Source: Lachnospiraceae bacterium
Lineage (GTDB): Bacteria; Bacillota; Clostridia; Lachnospirales; Lachnospiraceae
Assembly (NCBI GenBank): GCA_003488965.1
Contig: DNJW01000127.1
Location: forward strand, 1 to 13,557
Reading direction: 5' to 3'
DNA: 13,557 nucleotides
Below, piece by piece: positions 5,228-11,400 of this stretch. Position numbers and translations under genes: made by a program. The notes below the pieces were generated by a model. It did no database searches. It was not told the DNA's origin and was given only the letters and a program-made list of their open reading frames with translations. Position 1 is the stretch's first letter. Each line of letters opens with the position of its first letter.

Positions 5228-5839
5228 ATGGATGGTACAGACAAGAAGAGCATTCAGGATACGCTTCAATATTATAACAGAAATGCAAAAGACTTTGTCG
5301 GCAACACGGTCACAGTTGATTTTACGGCCACCCAGACACGCTTTGTATCAAAGTTAGGGAGAGGATCTCATATCCTTGATTTTGGATGTGGATCAGGTCG
5401 GGATACGAAATATTTTCTGAGTCAGGGATATCGGGTCACTGCGACAGACGGGTCTGTTGAATTATGTAAACTGGCGAGCGAATATACCGGGATTCCTGTA
5501 AAGCATATGATGTTCCAGGAATTAGAGGAAAAGGAGATTTATGACGGAATCTGGGCCTGTTCTTCTATTCTGCATCTGCCCCTTCTGGAGTTGAACGATG
5601 TCTTTCATCGGATAACGGCGGCATTGAAGAAGGACGGAGTTCTCTATACTTCCTTTAAGTATGGGAGCTATGAGGGGAAGCGGAATGGAAGATATTTTAC
5701 GGATATGACAGAAGACAGGTTTTCTGATATTTTGAAAGATATAAAGGGTCTGGAACTGGAAGAACAATGGGTTACTTCAGACGTAAGGCCAGGGAGAGGC
5801 GATGAGAAATGGCTGAATATTATATTGCGCAAAATTTAG
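5228..5839 (+). CDS. Class I SAM-dependent methyltransferase
   Basis: A 203-residue Rossmann-fold methyltransferase, complete. Motif I is D51-FGCGSGRD (51-59), the glycine-rich SAM loop; D74 in VTATDGS is the expected motif II acid contacting the ribose. IWACSSILHLPLLEL (about 110-125) stands where the catalytic motif IV would be and has no NPPY/DPPY, so this is not an N6-adenine or N4-cytosine DNA methyltransferase of standard type. The overall look is of the TehB/BioC-like small methyltransferase group; the substrate is unknown. The ribosome binding site is modest (AAGGG 5214-5218). Its last 31 nt overlap the start of the PLD-helicase gene in another frame, implying co-transcription and translational coupling. 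It may therefore act in the same pathway, possibly by modifying a nucleic acid, a protein or a small molecule (inference). Confidence 0.85.
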   Translation: MDGTDKKSIQDTLQYYNRNAKDFVGNTVTVDFTATQTRFVSKLGRGSHILDFGCGSGRDTKYFLSQGYRVTATDGSVELCKLASEYTGIPVKHMMFQELEEKEIYDGIWACSSILHLPLLELNDVFHRITAALKKDGVLYTSFKYGSYEGKRNGRYFTDMTEDRFSDILKDIKGLELEEQWVTSDVRPGRGDEKWLNIILRKI

Positions 5840-8292
5840 CGGATGAATTAATCCAGATAGAGACAACGGATGTCATGACCGGTGACAGGAATCAGAGCCG
5901 TTTTTTGTATTATCAACTGAAAAAGAGCATCCGACAGGCACAAAAGATAGATATTATTGTATCATTTCTGATGGAGTCAGGGGTGCGCATGATTCTGGAT
6001 GATTTGAAAGCTGCGCTGGACAGGGGGACTGTTATCCGTCTGCTGACCGGGAATTATCTTGGAATTACGCAGCCCTCAGCATTGTATCTGATAAAGAAAG
6101 AACTGGGGAATCAAATCGATTTACGCTTTTATAACCAGAAGAGACGTTCTTTTCATCCAAAGGCATATATTTTTCATTATGAAAACGGAAGTGAAATCTA
6201 CATAGGGTCTTCAAATGTGTCTAAAAGTGCACTGACTTCCGGCATAGAGTGGAATTACAGATTCAGCAGTCAGAAAGACAGGGGGAATTTTAATCTGTTC
6301 TATTCGACTTTTGTGGATTTATTTGAGAACCATTCAATTATTATAGATGATGTTGAGTTGAAGCGTTATTCTAAAAGCTGGCATAAACCGGCTGTAGCGA
6401 AGGATTTGGAAAAGTATGACAATCTGGAGGATTATCCGGACGCGAAGGTGGAGGCGCTGTTTCAACCAAGAGGAGCGCAGATAGAGGCGTTGTATGCACT
6501 GGAAGACAGCAGGGCGGAAGGGGCTACAAAGGCTCTGGTGCAGGCGGCAACTGGAATAGGAAAGACATATCTGGCGGCATTTGATTCGGCAAAATATGAG
6601 CATGTTCTGTTTGTGGCACATCGGGAAGAGATTCTGAAGCAGGCTGCTGTATCTTTTCGGAATGTCAGGGATTCAGATGATTATGGGTTCTTTTATGGGA
6701 AATTCAAACAGACTGACAAGAGTGTCATATTTGCTTCTGTAGCAACTCTGGGAAAAGAGGAATATCTTCAGGATGCATATTTTAGGCGGGATTATTTTGA
6801 CTATGTTGTAATTGACGAATTTCACCATGCTGTAAACGAACAATATCGACAGATTATCAACTATTTCCGCCCGAAATTTCTACTGGGCCTGACAGCCACT
6901 CCGGAGAGAATGGATAACAGGGATATTTATGAAATCTGCGATTATAATGTGCCCTATGAAATTTCCTTAAAGGATGCCATCAACAAAGGAATGTTGGTTC
7001 CTTTTCATTATTATGGGATATATGATGAGACGGATTATTCTGGTTTTCGCGTGGTTCGGGGGCATTATGAAGAAAAAGACCTGAACGTTGCTTATATTGG
7101 AAATGTCAGAAGATATGATTTGATATATAAGCATTATATGAAATATCGCTCACAGAGGGCTTTTGGTTTCTGCTGCTCTAAAAAGCATGCGGAGGATATG
7201 GCAGAGGAATTTTGCCGACGGGGAATCCCCTCTGTGGCGGTGTACAGCAATTCTGACGGAGCATATTCGGAGGACAGGGATATCGCCCTGGAAAAGCTGA
7301 AAAAAGGGGAAGTTAAGATAATCTTCTCGATAGATATGTTTAATGAAGGTGTGGATCTTCCGGAGGTTGACATGGTATTATTTTTGCGCCCCACAGAGTC
7401 TCCGGTGGTGTTTCTACAACAGTTGGGCCGGGGCCTGCGTAAAAGTAAAGGGAAAGAATATCTTAATGTGCTTGACTTTATTGGGAATTATGAAAAGGCT
7501 GGGAGAATTCCGCTGTTCCTTGGTGGGGAAGTGGTTTATGCGGAGAATGGAGATAAGCGGACAAGCGACATAGAATATCCGGATGATTGCATCGTAGATT
7601 TCGAGATGCGCCTGATTGATTTGTTCAGGGAGATGGAAAAGAAAGGGCTGACCATTCGGGAGATTATCAGAAGGGAATATTTCCGGATAAAGGAATTGTT
7701 GGACGGAAAGGTGCCTACACGAATGGAATTATTTACACACATGGAGGATGACATTTACCAGATGTGTGTGAGAAACGCCAAAGAAAATCCGTTCCGCAGA
7801 TATATGGACTTTCTTCATGAAATGGGTGAGTTGTCTATGGATGAAGAGGCGGTGTTTGGTGGGCTGGGGCGTGAATTTTTAAATTTATTGGAGACCACGG
7901 ATATGCAGAAGGTGTATAAGATGCCTGTTTTATACAGCTTTTATAATGATGGGGATATCCGTATGGCAGTTACGGATGAGGAAATTTTGCAGGCATGGAA
8001 GAAATTTTTTTCTGAGGGGACGAACTGGAGGGATTTGCAGGAAAGGATAACTTATAAGGAGTTTCAGCAAATTACGGATAAGCAACATTTGTCCAAGGCA
8101 AAAACTATGCCGATACGGTATTTGAAGGCTTCAGGGAAAGGATTTTTTATTGACGTGCCGGGGTATGCCATTGGAATCAGGGGAGATTTGGAAACGGTGA
8201 TGATGAACCGGATTATGGGAGTGCAGATGGCAGATATTATTGAGTATCGGACGGTGGAGTATTATCGGAGGAGGTATCGGGATGGTCGGTGA
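5809..8292 (+). CDS. Phospholipase D-type nuclease / SF2 helicase fusion
   Basis: An 827-residue two-module enzyme. Residues about 30-180 form a PLD-like domain with H116-P-K118 and GSSN (133-136), the single HxK...N/S set seen in PLD-family nucleases that dimerise to act. Residues about 215-570 are a superfamily 2 helicase core: ATGIGKT (247-253, Walker A), DEFH (336-339, Walker B), LTATPER (361-367, motif III), EGVDLPEVD (513-521, motif V) and QQLGRGLRKSK (537-547, motif VI with its arginine finger). About 250 C-terminal residues (TRMELFTHMEDDIY onward) are a helical region typical of the relatives I know, with no named domain. ATG 5809 follows GGGAGAGG (5792-5799) and overlaps the methyltransferase gene by 31 nt. 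Such PLD-helicases are found in restriction-like and other defence loci, so DNA or RNA cleavage powered by ATP is likely. All motifs are intact. Confidence 0.9.
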   Translation: MAEYYIAQNLADELIQIETTDVMTGDRNQSRFLYYQLKKSIRQAQKIDIIVSFLMESGVRMILDDLKAALDRGTVIRLLTGNYLGITQPSALYLIKKELGNQIDLRFYNQKRRSFHPKAYIFHYENGSEIYIGSSNVSKSALTSGIEWNYRFSSQKDRGNFNLFYSTFVDLFENHSIIIDDVELKRYSKSWHKPAVAKDLEKYDNLEDYPDAKVEALFQPRGAQIEALYALEDSRAEGATKALVQAATGIGKTYLAAFDSAKYEHVLFVAHREEILKQAAVSFRNVRDSDDYGFFYGKFKQTDKSVIFASVATLGKEEYLQDAYFRRDYFDYVVIDEFHHAVNEQYRQIINYFRPKFLLGLTATPERMDNRDIYEICDYNVPYEISLKDAINKGMLVPFHYYGIYDETDYSGFRVVRGHYEEKDLNVAYIGNVRRYDLIYKHYMKYRSQRAFGFCCSKKHAEDMAEEFCRRGIPSVAVYSNSDGAYSEDRDIALEKLKKGEVKIIFSIDMFNEGVDLPEVDMVLFLRPTESPVVFLQQLGRGLRKSKGKEYLNVLDFIGNYEKAGRIPLFLGGEVVYAENGDKRTSDIEYPDDCIVDFEMRLIDLFREMEKKGLTIREIIRREYFRIKELLDGKVPTRMELFTHMEDDIYQMCVRNAKENPFRRYMDFLHEMGELSMDEEAVFGGLGREFLNLLETTDMQKVYKMPVLYSFYNDGDIRMAVTDEEILQAWKKFFSEGTNWRDLQERITYKEFQQITDKQHLSKAKTMPIRYLKASGKGFFIDVPGYAIGIRGDLETVMMNRIMGVQMADIIEYRTVEYYRRRYRDGR

Positions 8293-8294
8293 AA

Positions 8295-8329
8295 GAGATT
8301 AACGATATCGTGAATTCTCAGTAATTTTT
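8295..8329 (+). terminator. Weak candidate terminator after the helicase gene
   Basis: GAGA...ACGATATCGT...TCTC (8295-8319) forms an imperfect hairpin centred on a 10-bp palindrome, followed by a short T-run (8325-8329). The stem has internal mismatches and low GC. It may partly separate the helicase operon from the primase-RT gene, or merely be a local palindrome. Confidence 0.25.
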
Positions 8330-8438
8330 AAGTTGGTTGTTTTGCATTGATGTACCTAAAATGTATTGTGGATTAAATGCAATTATGCGGCTGTGACTAA
8401 ACAGTGTAAATATGAAAAACATCGGAGGAATCGGAGAA
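8330..8438 (+). other. Short leader of the primase-RT gene
   Basis: No gene is visible. TTGCATT (8342-8348) and AATGCAA (8376-8382) are perfect inverted repeats with a 27-nt centre. Candidate promoter pieces are weak: TTGGTT (8333-8338) with TAAAAT (8357-8362) at 18 nt, or TTGCAT (8342-8347) with TATTGT (8364-8369) at 16 nt. Several defence RTs have a structured noncoding RNA next to the RT gene; this gap has room for only a small one and no strong fold is obvious. Confidence 0.3.
8424..8430 (+). promoter_or_regulatory. Ribosome binding site that fixes the primase-RT start
   Basis: GGAGGAA is within translation range of ATG 8439 but lies downstream of the in-frame ATG 8412, so it supports ATG 8439 (protein MGNDYYRYIKEN). 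The protein then begins right at the helix that precedes the CHC2 zinc finger, as in DnaG. Confidence 0.7.
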
Positions 8439-11400
8439 ATGGGGAATGACTACTATAGATATATCAAGGAGAATATACGAATACAAGATATATGCGGAAA
8501 ACTGGGGATTCCTGTTTATGGACAGGGTAGTACAAATATGTGTAAATGCCCTTTCCATGATGATCGTATTCCATCTATGGCTATATATGAAAATCATGCC
8601 TATTGCTATGCTTGTCATAAAAGATGGGATAATCTTGATTTTGTCGGAGAGCAATTGAGTTTGGACTTTGAAGGGCGAATAGAGTGGATGGAAACGAACT
8701 TTCCAGAAATTTTGTCTAAAAAATCGGAACTTACAAAATCCAACGAGAAAGCAATACCGAAAAGCGGCTACGAAATCGCATATAAGTTATATGCCGATAT
8801 GACTTCCGAGGAGGATAGGAATTTACAGCAGTTTGCGGATAAGCGCAAGTTTAAAAAATCATTTTTACAAGAGCAAGGCATCTTTTTCGCAAAGGGGCGG
8901 AAACTACAGGTATGTTATGTACAGGATGAGAATACGAGTATTGAGGAACGGACAAAGCTCGATAGGTGTAAATTGCTGCTCCGCCAGCCTTGGCATGAAA
9001 GGTCTTTAACGGATCGGTATGCGGATTATTTTCCGACAGATGGAGTGATAATCTCGATTCGGGATAGAAAGAGGGATATCGTAGGGTTTGCTCAGCGTAT
9101 GGCAGAGAACCAAAAGCTGAGATATAAATTTACGAAAGAACTGCCTAAAAGAACGATACTATATCGGGTAGATGTATTTGAAAAAAGGATTCAGACAGAA
9201 AAAAAGAGCCAAAGTATTGAGGTATATCTTGTGGAGGGGATATTTGATGCACTGCGCATGGAGACTGAAGGAAAAAATGCGCTTGCGGTTTTGGGAAGCC
9301 AATTGACAAAAACGCAGACATCGGAATTGGAAACGGTATTGCAGGAGTATAACCGGTCGACATCTATACATATTTTTATGGATCAAGATGAAGCAGGACA
9401 GAGGGGAAATTTGCAGACTCTGAAAAATCTGTGGAGCAAAGAATTCTTTCGGAAGAATTATATAGATATTATAGTTCCGTTAGAAGGAAAAGACCCTGAC
9501 CAATGCTTTCAAAGAGGTAAAGATGCAAAGATAAGGAAATATCTTCCATTTGAGTATTTAGTTCGCTCCAACATACCGGATGAAATAAGGGAAAAGGAGA
9601 TTGATACAAAAAAATGTTTTGAGAGCTTGGGGACGGAAGATAAGGTAATATGCCTAAGTAAAATAAGTCATTGGCTACCCGAGCTTTACTGGCAAGATAT
9701 TTTGGATGCCTATGCCGTAGTGCAGAACAATTACTTTGTCCAGATAATCAGCGCGTATATAGGTAACAGGAGAATAGATCTTTCAGGGGATTCAAAAGCT
9801 TTAAGAACTTCAAAAGTATTTTTAGGCAGAACAGATTCCTATCAGTTTCAAACAGCTTTACAGATAGCCCGAACAAGCTATGGGAGGGAGGCTTTGCCGT
9901 TGGACGAGTTGAGCTGGAATCGGATTCAAGCCTGTGCAGATGCCTTTTTTGCATACTTTAAGGATACTCTCCAAAAAGGGAATACTTTAAGAATTCCTTT
10001 GCTGACTATGCGTTTTCCTAAAAAACTCGGCGAAGAGCGAACAAAATCGATTTATGTTCATGAGCGGCTGATTCTCCAGCAATATGTTCTAAATGAAATG
10101 TTGGGAGAAGGGGATAACGGCTATGCCTCCTATATTCCGGCAGTGCGTTATAATCGGCAGAACAATAGGATTATAACAACAGGGGAAAACATTGATAGAG
10201 AGACAGTTAGCTTTGCCTATCAAATTGATATGGATGCCCTGCTAGAGAGCGGAGTGACAGGGCATGGAATGTACCGGGAATATTATAGCTGTTGGAAAAC
10301 GTATATTCAATATATTCAGGAAGGAATCCAAAAGTTAAATTCTGATCGTATTTACAGAATTAAACTGGACATTCGAAAATTCTATGATAGCATTCCTCAA
10401 TATGCTGTCCGCAGGGCAATTTTTCCAGCATTGTTGAAAGCGCTGAGAGCCGATTCGGATAAATTCTCGACATTTCGAGCAGAAGAAACGGAGGATGATG
10501 TCAACAACCTTGCAGAGAAGGTGACATCCTGGCTTCTCGGGGAATTATTCGAAAGCAAGTATTATGATGCGGAGGACGGAAGTGTAGCTACAAAAAAAGA
10601 AACAACAACGGGCATTCCACAAGGACCGAATCTCTCCGCATATATTGCTAATATAGTTCTGTTTGATATGGACGGAAAGGTTGTGAAACTGGTTGATAAG
10701 ATAAACAAAAGTGCTCCTGAGGGGACGATTATTATTCGTTATGCAAGGTATGTAGATGATATGATTATAATATCTTCCAATGCCGATGCATTACTTGAAA
10801 TGAAAAGCCTGATATCTAGTGAATTATACGAGTTGGGATTGGTGCTCAGTCCTAAGACAGACAGAGAAGATGGCGTTTCGAAAGAGGAAGCATTGGCATG
10901 GACTACGGATCAAAGAGGTGGGTTGGGTGTTTCTACGGTTTTCGACTTTCCCGATGATACATTAGATGACGTTTTGGATGAAATGGAGTCGTATGAAATA
11001 ACAGACCGGAGAAGCGCATTGAAGCTTTTGGAAACTGCTCTTTTTGCGGTGGACAAAGATTTTTTGCCGGAGGAAGCAGATCAGAACCGTCTTTTGAGCG
11101 TTCTTTTTCATACCCAGGAAATTCGTTTTACAGACATGGTGCGTGTTGCCGAATTGTTGCTAATTAAAGCGGCTCGGCAAACTGGAAACATAGATGAAAA
11201 AAACATTTATGACCGTTTTATGGAACTTTGGTCTGTTGGAAAGAAGTCGAGTCCAAGGGATTCATTGTTCTGGGAAGAGGGGATTGAACTTTATCTATTT
11301 ATTGAAGGCTGTAATAAGGTTTTAAAGAGGAAAGGGGATTCCATACGGGCAAAGGAGCGCTTCCTGATTTGGAAAATGGCGAAAGTAGCAATCGGGAAGT

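Noticed and set aside
5228..5839. DNA modification methyltransferase of a restriction-modification system
   Set aside because: No NPPY/DPPY or PC motif and no target recognition region; at 203 residues it fits the small Rossmann methyltransferases.
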